A DNA stretch of 7,772 nucleotides, from assembly GCA_048527645.1 (NCBI GenBank), contig DBGFNI010000125.1:1-7772 (forward strand). Reading direction: 5' to 3'. This DNA is from HGM12669 sp048527645 (GTDB lineage: Bacteria; Bacillota; Clostridia; Oscillospirales; CAG-272). This document shows, in pieces, positions 1 to 6,080 of the stretch. Within the stretch, counting starts at the first letter, position 1; each line of letters begins with the position of its first letter. The translations under genes and the position numbers were made by a program. The notes below the pieces were generated by a model. That model did no database searches and had not been told where the DNA came from. It worked only from the letters and a program-made list of their open reading frames with translations.

Positions 1-39
1 TATCAAAAATCGAATATGATTTTCGGGAGGATTTGCAAA

Positions 40-927
40 ATGAAGAGATTCGCATGTACGCTGCTTTGCGGGGCATTGCTGCTGACGTTTGCCGGGTGCG
101 GCAAGGAGGAAACGAAGGAGCTGACGGAGAAGGAGACGGCGCAGACCACTGCGGAAAGCGTGAAGGCGACGGAGGAGACAAAAGCTGTTGATTTGGACGC
201 GGCGCTTGCAGGGTATGAGATACTCTGGACGACAACGGAGGAACTTGCCGATGATACTGCGGACAAAGATGCATTGGTGGCTGATTTTTCCTCTCCGTTT
301 GCGGTGCGATTCAAGGATGCGACGGACACGGCGATGCTGATGCAAAGAGACGGTTCGGGGTATTCCGTTCTGGAAATCTGGTGCAGAAAACAGCACATGG
401 AATTTGAACAGAATCAAGATGCGGAAGGAAAGAACCATTCCGTCATGCAAAACACAAACGGAATGCATTATTACGTGGTGCCGACGGATGATTTTACGCT
501 GTTTTATGATGACAATTCTTACCAGAGGGCGCACGCGATATTCACTGATCACGAACACTTTTTTATCCCCGGCAAGGTGGAAAGAAGCGGTGTGGAATGC
601 TATGCGTTTTTGCGCGTTGAAAATGATGCATTGAAATACTCGTTCCGAAATTGCAAGTTTTATCCTGCGCAGGATTACGCGCCGTATTTAGAGAATGCCA
701 CCTCACTGGATGAATTGGAAACGGAAAACGGGACGGTTTCGTTTGAAAACGGGGCGCTTGTGTATACGCCGGTCAATGTGAGAAGTGTTGAGGAAAATGT
801 AACGTCTTGTTATGACAGCGTGATGCGCGGAGATTTCGGGAAAGACGAAAAAGCGCGTTACGGTCAGTATGGGAGCCTCGACGGTTTATTAGAACATAAT
901 CGAATAGAAAACGAGAAAGAAGCCTGA
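40..927 (+). CDS. Uncharacterised secreted lipoprotein (295 aa)
   Basis: Predicted membrane-anchored extracytoplasmic lipoprotein of unknown function. The N-terminus has a short basic region (MKR), a hydrophobic stretch and a lipobox ending TFAGC, with Cys20 as the lipidated residue. Residues 21-45 form a Glu/Thr/Lys-rich low-complexity linker, as is common after lipid anchors in Gram-positive bacteria. The remaining 250 residues look globular, with Tyr/Phe-rich strands and no motif I recognise. I chose ATG 40 because GGGAGG at 25-30 sits 9 bases upstream and the signal peptide then begins MKRF; ATG 16 precedes that ribosome site and would spoil the signal peptide. The stop is TGA at 925-927, inside the stem of a terminator, so this is the end of a transcript. 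A frameshifted relative of its 5' end lies at 3882-4075. A substrate-binding or surface role is possible, but nothing in the sequence shows it. Confidence 0.8.
   Translation: MKRFACTLLCGALLLTFAGCGKEETKELTEKETAQTTAESVKATEETKAVDLDAALAGYEILWTTTEELADDTADKDALVADFSSPFAVRFKDATDTAMLMQRDGSGYSVLEIWCRKQHMEFEQNQDAEGKNHSVMQNTNGMHYYVVPTDDFTLFYDDNSYQRAHAIFTDHEHFFIPGKVERSGVECYAFLRVENDALKYSFRNCKFYPAQDYAPYLENATSLDELETENGTVSFENGALVYTPVNVRSVEENVTSCYDSVMRGDFGKDEKARYGQYGSLDGLLEHNRIENEKEA
84..147 (+). repeat. Direct repeat, left copy (lipobox region of the lipoprotein gene)
   Basis: This 64-base segment matches 3924-3987 at 60 of 64 positions by hand alignment, in the same orientation and 3840 bases away. It covers the lipobox Cys codon and the start of the Glu-rich linker. 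Weaker similarity continues on both sides, to about 40 upstream and about 235 downstream. Confidence 0.85.
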
Positions 928-945
928 TTTAATCAGGCTTTTTTC
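920..945 (+). terminator. Intrinsic terminator of the lipoprotein gene
   Basis: An 8-bp stem AAGCCTGA/TCAGGCTT (920-927 and 933-940) has a TTTAA loop and is followed directly by a T run (939-944, then C). The left arm contains the TGA stop codon of the lipoprotein gene. This makes TGA a real stop in this genome and separates this transcript from the SLH gene downstream. Confidence 0.85.
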
Positions 946-950
946 TATGA

Positions 951-956
951 AAGGAG
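951..956 (+). promoter_or_regulatory. Ribosome binding site AAGGAG deciding start 963
   Basis: AAGGAG lies 6 bases before ATG 963. It supports translation starting there although the frame meets a TGA 30 codons later. No comparable site precedes any later start of the interrupted frame; the TTG at 1197 has none. I could not find a convincing promoter in the short gap after the terminator. Confidence 0.65.
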
Positions 957-1052
957 TTACAAATGAGCAAAACATTTAACCAAATAATGGGAGAATATCT
1001 CAATGGGAAGTATTGGAATCATAGTAGTAATAATAGTGATTGGACTTATGGG

Positions 1053-1055
1053 TGA
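1053..1055 (+). other. In-frame TGA inside the N-terminal domain
   Basis: From ATG 963, codons 1-30 end WTYG, codon 31 is TGA, and codons 32 onward (TNNKCTHH...) continue the same domain through the Cys68 motif into the large open frame. Frame and domain continuity on both sides mark this as a nonsense change rather than a natural gene end. No GC-rich hairpin follows within about 40 bases, so selenocysteine insertion is not supported. A single substitution from GGA, CGA, AGA or TGG would explain it. Confidence 0.85.
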
Positions 1056-1532
1056 ACAAACAATAAATGTACTCACCATGATTCTACAAACAATGATTGT
1101 CCAGTTAGTTCACAAAGCGTTTGTGGAACATGTGGTTGTAATACTTTTGGTGCAGCAATTCAATGTCATGGGTTTGCAAAGTTAGTAGCATATTTATTGA
1201 CAGGTACAGTATTAAATGTGAATGTCACTGCAACTGGAAAACAACATGGAGACGATCTAGGCGGAGGATGGACACTATATAAGGGCAATTATAATTCATT
1301 AACTTTAAAGCCTGGAGATTTTATTCGCATTAACAATAGTCAAGTATATCATTCAGCTATAGTATGGAAGATTGAAAATAATCTTGTGTACGTTGCCGAA
1401 TGTTTGGGGAGTAAAGGATGTGAAATTCATTGGGGTACGTTTAATAATGGCTACCCGCAACAATACACAGTTGAGCGAATCAAAAGTGAAGCAACATATA
1501 TTATTTCAGCGCCAGAATTAACGACAACATGT

Positions 1533-3086
1533 ATGGTTTCCTATCAGCTTAACGGCGGGTCGGGGACGGCGACCTCTCAAACTGTGACTGCCGGCGAAAC
1601 GGTGCAGCTGCATGGAGCGCCGACCAAAAGCGGCGCGGAGTTCTGCGGCTGGAAGTGCGGTTCGACAATATACAATGCCGGACAAAGCATCACCGTGAAT
1701 GCCAATATGACGCTGACGGCAGTATGGAAATACCGTATCAGTTTTCAGACGCCGAGCGGTTTTTCAACGCCTGCGTCCAGACTGATCAATCCGGGGGAGA
1801 GCGTCGGTACGCTGCCTGTATTGGGTGATACGGCGACAAATGCTTTCGGCGGATGGAAGTACGGCAATACGACGGTGACCGCGTCGTTTGTCCCGACGTG
1901 CAGCCTGACGCTGACGATGATTGCCATCCCGAAAGTTGAGGTGAAATTCTACAGTAATCCGCCGGTGACGAATGTGGAAGAACAGCTGCGCACGAGGCGC
2001 TTTAAGGTCGGATCGCCGTACGGCAGCGAACTGCCGGACCCATTCGAACAGGACGGGTATCGTTTTGCGGGATGGTTTACCGCGCGCACGGACGGCACGG
2101 AGCACACGGCTGAAACGGTTGTGTCACAATCGGTCGTTACGCTGTATGCACATTGGGAAATTTTGCACTTTGCAGTTTCCTTTGACAACAGCACGCTGCC
2201 GCGTGCACAATGGAGCCCGGTGATCCGCAGCGCATTCAAAGACCGTTTCACTTTTCCGCCGATCCGGCACAGTATTCCTTATCACATATGCCTTTACTGG
2301 AAAGAAAAATACTCGATAATCAGCGGCAACGCAGGCGAAGAGGGAATCATGTTTGCCAATCAGACATACAAACCGTATGCGCGTCGGGTGGTGAGTAGAA
2401 TCATTTTCAATGCCAACGGCGGAACCGGTACGTTCGAGCAGCTATTAAAAATCGGAGACGATCCTGTATATCTTCCCGCGGAGGTGCCGGTTCGAGAGGG
2501 GTATCAGTTCTTAGGCTGGGCGCTGGAAGAGAACGCGCAGGCGCCGCAGTTTGCGCGGTGCGGTGAATACCGCCTGAACAGAGACAGCATGCTCTACGCG
2601 GTCTGGAAGGCGAATACGGACACGCGGACGCACATCTACTACAATCTGACAGCGGGTGAGTATAAGGCGCCGGTTTCGGAATTTGTACAGCCGGGTGAGC
2701 AATACCAGGTCAGCACCACGATTCCATTCCGATCGGGAAAAATATTCCTCTACTGGCAATATACCGTCGGGGAGGATTTGGAATGTGCTATGCCGGGATC
2801 CACAATCACTGTTCCGAACAGTACATCCGTGCGGCTTTCACCTGTCTGGGATGATGTCGAATCCCGACATCTCGATCTGCATCATACGCCTGTGTCCAAC
2901 TTCTACACCTTGCATTATATCCCGAATGAGGGACCCTTCGGCGTGATGGAAGAACCGCATTCCTTCTTTGACCCTTCCAAAATCTTTTCACACTGGGCAT
3001 ATTTGGACAGTGAGGGAAATGATGTACCGGTAAACCGTCATACGGTCAAGGATTTCGGCATGTATCTGCATCTGTACCCGAGATTT
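1533..3086 (+). repeat. Protein-level tandem array of about seven divergent InlB-type repeats
   Basis: Units start near 1533, 1734, 1935, 2163, 2391, 2631 and 2904. The most canonical are the first (YQLNGGSGTATSQTVTAGET, FCGWKCG, LTAVW), the third (GYRFAGWF, LYAHW) and the fifth (IIFNANGGTGTFEQ, GYQFLGWA, LYAVW). Units 2, 4, 6 and 7 have lost parts of the glycine and GW signature but keep the spacing. In this family the units are small beta-grasp-like modules that act as stalks or adhesive regions on the bacterial surface. The DNA copies are too diverged to see as nucleotide repeats, so the array is old rather than a recent expansion. Confidence 0.7.
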
Positions 3087-3104
3087 CTCGATCGCCCGAC
3101 GCTG

Positions 3105-3620
3105 TGCTTTACGGACATGACGTCCCAAAACTGGTACTATGATGCGGTGGAATTTGTTACCGCGCGCGGCGGCTTGGCAGTGCCCTTCCGTGAGAGTGAA
3201 ACAGTGAGCAGACGCCTTTTGGTTCAGACGCTGTATCGGAAAGAGGGCAGTTGGGAGATCGGAGGCAATTCCTTCACGGATGCGGGGGATATGCCGGAGG
3301 TTTCCTTTGCGCTGCACGCGGGTCTGACTTCAGTGGGCTCGAACGGGCGCTTTGAGCCGGATGGAAATTTGACGCGTGAGCAGTTGGCGACATTCTTGTA
3401 TCGTTATGCGACTTACCGTAAGTATGACACAACACTGACAGGAGAGGAACACAGCTTTACGGATGTTGCTGCTGACAGATGGTCGCGTCCTATGATCGCC
3501 TGGGCGGCTGATCGCGGCATCATGTGTGGAACGACTGAGACGACATTTGAGCCAGAAAAACTGGTAACAAAGGGCGTTCTTGCGTTGGTGATGAAACGCT
3601 TTGCACAGGAATATGAGGTG
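3105..3620 (+). other. Three SLH (S-layer homology) motifs
   Basis: Three successive SLH motifs start near 3105 (CFTDMTSQNWYYDAVEFV), 3267 (NSFTDAGDMPEVSFALHAGL) and 3450 (HSFTDVAADRWSRPMIAWAA). Each is followed by a G-containing loop and then a second helix: TVSRRLLVQTLYR, NLTREQLATFLYRY and LVTKGVLALVMKR. Three is the usual number for an SLH anchor that binds secondary cell-wall polysaccharide. The first and third are less canonical (no clear GxxxFxPxxxxTR in the first, LVTKG in place of TR in the third), so binding may be weakened. Codon composition matches the repeats upstream, not the AT-rich N-terminal part. Confidence 0.85.
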
Positions 3621-3630
3621 TAATATGTGA

Positions 3631-3668
3631 AAAGTTGGGCGCGGCAAATGCCGCGCCTGACTTTTTTT
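3631..3668 (+). terminator. Strong intrinsic terminator after the SLH gene
   Basis: A GGCGCGGC/GCCGCGCC stem (3638-3645 and 3650-3657) with an AAAT loop extends through two G-U pairs into AAAGT/ACTTT (3631-3635 and 3660-3664), and is followed by seven T (3662-3668). It starts 7 bases after the stop codon of the SLH frame. Confidence 0.93.
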
Positions 3669-3881
3669 CGCTGTTAGCAACGCATCGGCGACGAAAGCGG
3701 GGATGCTCTTTTCAATAGAATTCGATCAAATTCGATAAATTACGTCAAAAAGCAAAAAAATTGCACAAATCAGCGAAAAAGAGTGTATCGAACGGGGTGT
3801 GGCACTCTTGTCTTGCGTGAAAAAGTATGTTAGAAGTAACATATCAGGTGACCAAAATTTTTAGTTACGTGTTTTTTTGAC
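3669..3881 (+). other. AT-rich intergenic stretch, no gene seen
   Basis: No coding frame with a ribosome site is visible. It holds a tandem pair of AATTCGAT (3719-3726 and 3729-3736, period 10), a potential stem AAGAGTG/CACTCTT with a 17-base loop (3779-3785 and 3803-3809), and the inverted repeat listed separately at 3826-3843. The A/T tracts and dyads suggest a former regulatory region for the broken lipoprotein copy that follows, but I see no convincing -35/-10 pair. Confidence 0.5.
3826..3843 (+). promoter_or_regulatory. Perfect inverted repeat, possible operator
   Basis: TATGTTA-GAAG-TAACATA is a perfect 7-bp dyad around GAAG. It lies about 40 bases before the degenerate lipoprotein start at 3882. 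A weak promoter-like pair overlaps it: TTGCGT at 3813-3818 and TAACAT at 3837-3842, 18 bases apart. There is no T run, so it is not a terminator. The operator role is inference. Confidence 0.3.
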
Positions 3882-4075
3882 ATGAAAAAATCGTAAGTTT
3901 TGTGCTTTTCGAGGCATTGCTGCGACGTTTGCCGGGTGCGGCAAAGAGGAAACAAAGGTGCTGACGGAGAAGGAGACGGTGCAGACCGGTGAGGAAAACA
4001 TGCAGGCGACGAGGAGACAAAAGCCGTTGATCCGGATGCAGAGCTTGCAGGGCTTGAGGTGTTTGAAACGACATC
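3882..4075 (+). pseudogene. Truncated, frameshifted second copy of the lipoprotein 5' end
   Basis: This stretch aligns with the start of the lipoprotein gene at 40. ATG 3882 matches its start, followed by the lipobox region (CGACGTTTGCCGGGTGCGGC at 3923-3942), the Glu-rich linker, and a segment that in its restored frame reads AVDPDAELAGLEVFETT against AVDLDAALAGYEILWTT. It is not translatable: codon 5 is TAA in the starting frame, one base is missing near 3923 (GCTGCGACG for GCTGCTGACG), and another near 4009 (GACGAGGAG for GACGGAGGAG). No ribosome site precedes the ATG. Mismatches are spread along the copy, so it is a diverged paralogue or old duplication rather than a recent copy. Similarity weakens beyond about 4075. 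Confidence 0.82.
3924..3987 (+). repeat. Direct repeat, right copy
   Basis: Partner of 84-147 (60 of 64 identical, same orientation). The two copies bracket the whole SLH gene, so recombination between them could delete it. Confidence 0.85.
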
Positions 4076-4391
4076 AAACGATTATTGTGAAGGTGTGATT
4101 GCGGAGTGGAAAGCGCTTGAGTAGCCCAGCGAGAGTCTGCCGCAATCCATGGTGCTGCATGATCGGCATTGCATCGACACAAACGAAACATTTTATATCG
4201 GTTGAATCCTTTTTTATTCGGCGAGGAATGTGATTGATCCAAGCAAATTGATTACAAAGATAACGGTGCGAGAAAACAGACGCTTCTCGTTTTTGCAAAA
4301 AAATGTGGCGGACGATGCAATTGATGCCGAGCGTGCGGAAGGGGGGCGAAGCATGCGGCGCTCTATGTGCAACGATAACGATAAAAAGGAT
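4076..4391 (+). other. Non-coding stretch, possible eroded 3' part of the lipoprotein copy
   Basis: No intact gene is visible. Reading on in the frame restored after 4020, stops occur at 4122 (TAG) and 4203 (TGA). Short resemblances to the middle of the lipoprotein persist: CTTTTTTATTCGGCGAGG near 4208 against CTTTTTTATCCCCGGCAAGG near 559, and FSFLQKNVADDAI near 4280-4320 against YAFLRVENDALKY. These are in the same order as in the intact gene, which suggests the pseudogene once extended to about 4340. The matches are too short to be sure without an alignment. Confidence 0.4.
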
Positions 4392-4413
4392 GGGCGCGGT
4401 GAAAACCGCGCCC
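4392..4413. other. GC-rich hairpin with GAAA tetraloop before the terminase genes
   Basis: GGGCGCGGT-GAAA-ACCGCGCCC is a perfect 9-bp stem. On the plus strand no T run follows (TGATATACAC), so it is not a terminator for plus-strand transcripts. On the minus strand the stem is followed by ATCC and then TTTTT, so it could stop antisense transcription. Its stem resembles the one at 3638-3657. It lies 28 bases upstream of the TerS ribosome site. Confidence 0.6.
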
Positions 4414-4440
4414 TGATATACACTTGCAACAGAAAACGGA

Positions 4441-4446
4441 AAGGAG
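4441..4446 (+). promoter_or_regulatory. Ribosome binding site AAGGAG deciding the TerS start
   Basis: AAGGAG ends directly before ATG 4447 but is 9 bases before ATG 4456. The second spacing is workable and the first is not, so translation should begin at 4456. Confidence 0.7.
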
Positions 4447-4455
4447 ATGCAGACG

Positions 4456-4785
4456 ATGGAAAAATCGAAAAACGCGACGGGTGGCAGACAGAAAAAAGGC
4501 AAGGTGGCGCAAAAGGAAGAGGTGATGGGTGTGCTGACCGATGTGCTGCGGGGGACGCGGCAGGAGTCGCACGTCAAGGCGGTTCACAAAAAGGAAACGT
4601 ATTACGATGAAAACGGGAACAAATGCCAACGGGATGACGAGGTGATGGAAGTCTGCGAGTGCCCGGCGAAGATCGGGGACTTGTGGCGGACGGCGGAGCT
4701 GTTATGTCGGCTTGCCGGATACACGGAAGAGGAGACGGAAAAGAAGATTGCGCCGGTTGTGATTGAGGGTGCGGAGAAGCTATGA
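4456..4785 (+). CDS. Phage terminase small subunit, short form (109 aa)
   Basis: Probable TerS, the DNA-recognition part of a tailed-phage packaging motor. Evidence is its position directly before TerL, the ATGA overlap with it (4782-4785) implying translational coupling, and a family-like layout: a Lys-rich start, a helix KEEVMGVLTDVLRGTRQES at about 18-36 as in TerS proteins of Firmicute phages (VLxxLTxVMRGE), the YYDENGNKC strand, then a C-terminal CPAKIGDLWRTAELLCRLAGYTE resembling the AAELLGKRYG helix of TerS. The protein is short for the family, which is often 140 residues or more. The N-terminal helix-turn-helix that binds the packaging site is absent, and no upstream extension is possible because TGA at 4414-4416 closes the frame. 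It may be a truncated remnant or a naturally small TerS. Function is assigned largely by context. Confidence 0.72.
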   Translation: MEKSKNATGGRQKKGKVAQKEEVMGVLTDVLRGTRQESHVKAVHKKETYYDENGNKCQRDDEVMEVCECPAKIGDLWRTAELLCRLAGYTEEETEKKIAPVVIEGAEKL

Positions 4786-6080
4786 ATGGCAAGGCAAATA
4801 AAGAGGGGGCTGTCGCCGGCACATCGGCGGCGCTTGGTGCGGACTGCAAGCGGGTGTCTTTGCCGCAGGTGGTGGGCGGCGGATACGGTGCGTTCTGGCA
4901 TTTTACCGGGCGATACCGTGTGGTGAAGGGCTCCCGTGCCTCCAAAAAGTCCAAAACAGCGGCGCTGAATCTGATCTGGCGCATTATGCGCTTTCCCGGC
5001 GCGAATGCACTCGTGGTACGAAAGGTTTACCGCACGCTCAAGGATTCCTGCTTTGCAGAACTGAAATGGGCGATCCGCCGTTTGGAGGTTGACGCCTTTT
5101 GGGAGGAAAAGGTGTCCCCTCTGGAGCTATGCTACCTACCGACGGGGCAGAGAATTTTTTTTCGGGGGATGGACGATCCCATGAAAATCACGTCGATCGC
5201 CGTATCGACGGGGGTGTTGTGCTGGCTTTGGGTGGAGGAGGCGTATGAAATCAGTCGGGAGAGTGATTTTGATCTGATCAATGAGTCGATTCGCGGCACG
5301 GTTCCCCCGCCGCTGTTCAAGCAGACGACGCTGACCTTTAACCCCTGGAACGAGCATCACTGGCTCAAAAAACGCTTTTTTGACGTTGCGGATCCGGATG
5401 TGCTTGCGATCACAACAGATTATCGGTGCAATGAATTTTTGGACGAAGCCGACAGGCGGCTGTTTGAAGAAATGAAACGGCGCGATCCGCGGCGCTATCA
5501 GGTTGCCGCTTTGGGGGAGTGGGGCGTTTCGGAGGGATTGGTATACGAAAACTGGGAAAAGAAATGCTTTGATCCCGATGAGGTTCGTTCGCGGCAGGGG
5601 ATTCGTTCGGTATTTGGGCTGGATTTCGGTTACACGGCGGATCCGACCGCATTGTTTTGCGGGCTTTGTGATATGGAGAAAAAAGAACTGTATGTTTTTG
5701 ACGAGATTTATCTCCGGGGACTGTCCAACGAAGGCATTTGGAAGGAGATCTTGCGGCGGGGCTATGCGAAAGAGCGGATTATTGCGGATGCGGCAGAGCC
5801 GAAATCCATTGATCGGCTCCGGCTGCTTGGCTGCCGGCGCATCGCACCGGCAAGAAAGGGCCCGGACAGCGTCCGGGCGGGTATTGATTTTCTGCGTGAA
5901 TTTCACATTGTGATTCATCCCGCCTGTCCTGCGTTTCTCAAAGAAATCTCCTCTTATACCTGGCAGGTGGATGCAGCGGGAAACTGTATGAACGTGCCGA
6001 TGGATCGGGACAATCATTTGATGGATGCCATGCGATATGCCATGTCGGAAATCAGTGTGGGCGGCAGAATGGAGTTTTAA
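4782..6080 (+). CDS. Phage terminase large subunit, PBSX family (432 aa)
   Basis: ATPase-nuclease of a tailed-phage packaging motor, which cuts concatemeric DNA and pumps it into the prohead. ATPase domain: a Walker A-like loop GSRASKKSKT at 50-59 (Lys and Ser kept, central Gly replaced by Lys), a Walker B strand CWLWVEE at 147-153 with the catalytic Glu pair, and the coupling motif TFNPWNEHHW at 185-194. Nuclease domain of RNase H-like fold: Asp281 in LDFGYTADPTA, Asp336 in IIADAAEPKS and Asp415 in DNHLMDAMRYAM, which are the three expected metal-binding acids. The length is normal for the family and I see no frameshift, so it appears intact. The start is set by the ATGA overlap with TerS, with GGAG at 4773-4776. 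No portal, protease or capsid gene follows: the stop abuts the convergent cca gene. It is likely a prophage remnant, though intactness leaves room for use by a helper or satellite element. Confidence 0.93.
   Translation: MNGKANKEGAVAGTSAALGADCKRVSLPQVVGGGYGAFWHFTGRYRVVKGSRASKKSKTAALNLIWRIMRFPGANALVVRKVYRTLKDSCFAELKWAIRRLEVDAFWEEKVSPLELCYLPTGQRIFFRGMDDPMKITSIAVSTGVLCWLWVEEAYEISRESDFDLINESIRGTVPPPLFKQTTLTFNPWNEHHWLKKRFFDVADPDVLAITTDYRCNEFLDEADRRLFEEMKRRDPRRYQVAALGEWGVSEGLVYENWEKKCFDPDEVRSRQGIRSVFGLDFGYTADPTALFCGLCDMEKKELYVFDEIYLRGLSNEGIWKEILRRGYAKERIIADAAEPKSIDRLRLLGCRRIAPARKGPDSVRAGIDFLREFHIVIHPACPAFLKEISSYTWQVDAAGNCMNVPMDRDNHLMDAMRYAMSEISVGGRMEF
6077..6080. other. Shared TTAA: overlapping stop codons of terL and cca
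   Basis: The palindrome TTAA supplies TAA for TerL on the plus strand (6078-6080) and TAA for cca on the minus strand (6079-6077). The two convergent genes therefore overlap by 4 bases, with no terminator of either orientation between them. Confidence 0.95.

Larger units (their letters stand above)
963..3623 (+). pseudogene. SLH-anchored InlB-repeat surface protein with peptidase-like N-terminus, interrupted by in-frame TGA
   Basis: One frame of 886 codons plus stop runs from ATG 963 to TAA 3623 with a single internal TGA at codon 31. Residues about 10-178 look like a papain-like (NlpC/P60 or CHAP-type) cysteine peptidase or amidase domain: GKYWNH before the TGA, then a Cys-rich segment, the probable nucleophile Cys68 in IQCHGFA, PGDFIR at 117-122 and a candidate catalytic His130 in YHSAIV. 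Residues about 190-710 form roughly seven units of 65-75 residues of the InlB B-repeat/Listeria-Bacteroides type (YxLNGG...GW...LxAxW). Residues about 715-886 hold three SLH motifs (FTD at 716, 771 and 832), which normally bind pyruvylated wall polymers. The expected role is surface display of a wall hydrolase-like domain. Oddities are the TGA, absence of a signal peptide and AT-rich DNA in the first 570 bases. The frame 1056-3623 stays open, so sequencing error or recoding is possible; a nonsense-mutated gene is my main reading. Confidence 0.75.

Noticed and set aside
1053..1100. Selenocysteine codon at the TGA
   Set aside because: Bacterial Sec insertion needs a stem-loop directly downstream. 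Bases 1056-1100 are AT-rich with no such stem, and the position is not an obvious redox site.
1003..1185. Plus-strand ORF of 60 aa with a hydrophobic, membrane-like product
   Set aside because: It is out of frame with, and lies inside, the Cys-rich domain frame. Its hydrophobicity comes from reading AAT/AGT-rich codons in another frame, and it has no ribosome site.
1197..3623. SLH gene starting at TTG 1197
   Set aside because: No ribosome site precedes it, and it would start just after the presumed catalytic Cys68, cutting the domain. The frame clearly extends upstream to ATG 963 through the TGA.
3877..3905. Promoter with perfect TTGACA at 3877-3882
   Set aside because: No TATAAT-like box lies 16-18 bases downstream, and the hexamer overlaps the degenerate ATG, so it is probably chance in a T-rich tract.
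4074..4577. Minus-strand ORF (167 aa) across the region before and into terS
   Set aside because: It overlaps terS and the pseudogene remnant, has no ribosome site or recognisable domain, and its hydrophobic stretch is antisense to Lys/Glu-rich TerS codons.
4230..4610. Plus-strand ORF (126 aa) overlapping the start of terS
   Set aside because: It has no ribosome site, reads through the GAAA-loop hairpin and overlaps terS in another frame. Only its first 30 residues may be a remnant of the lipoprotein paralogue.
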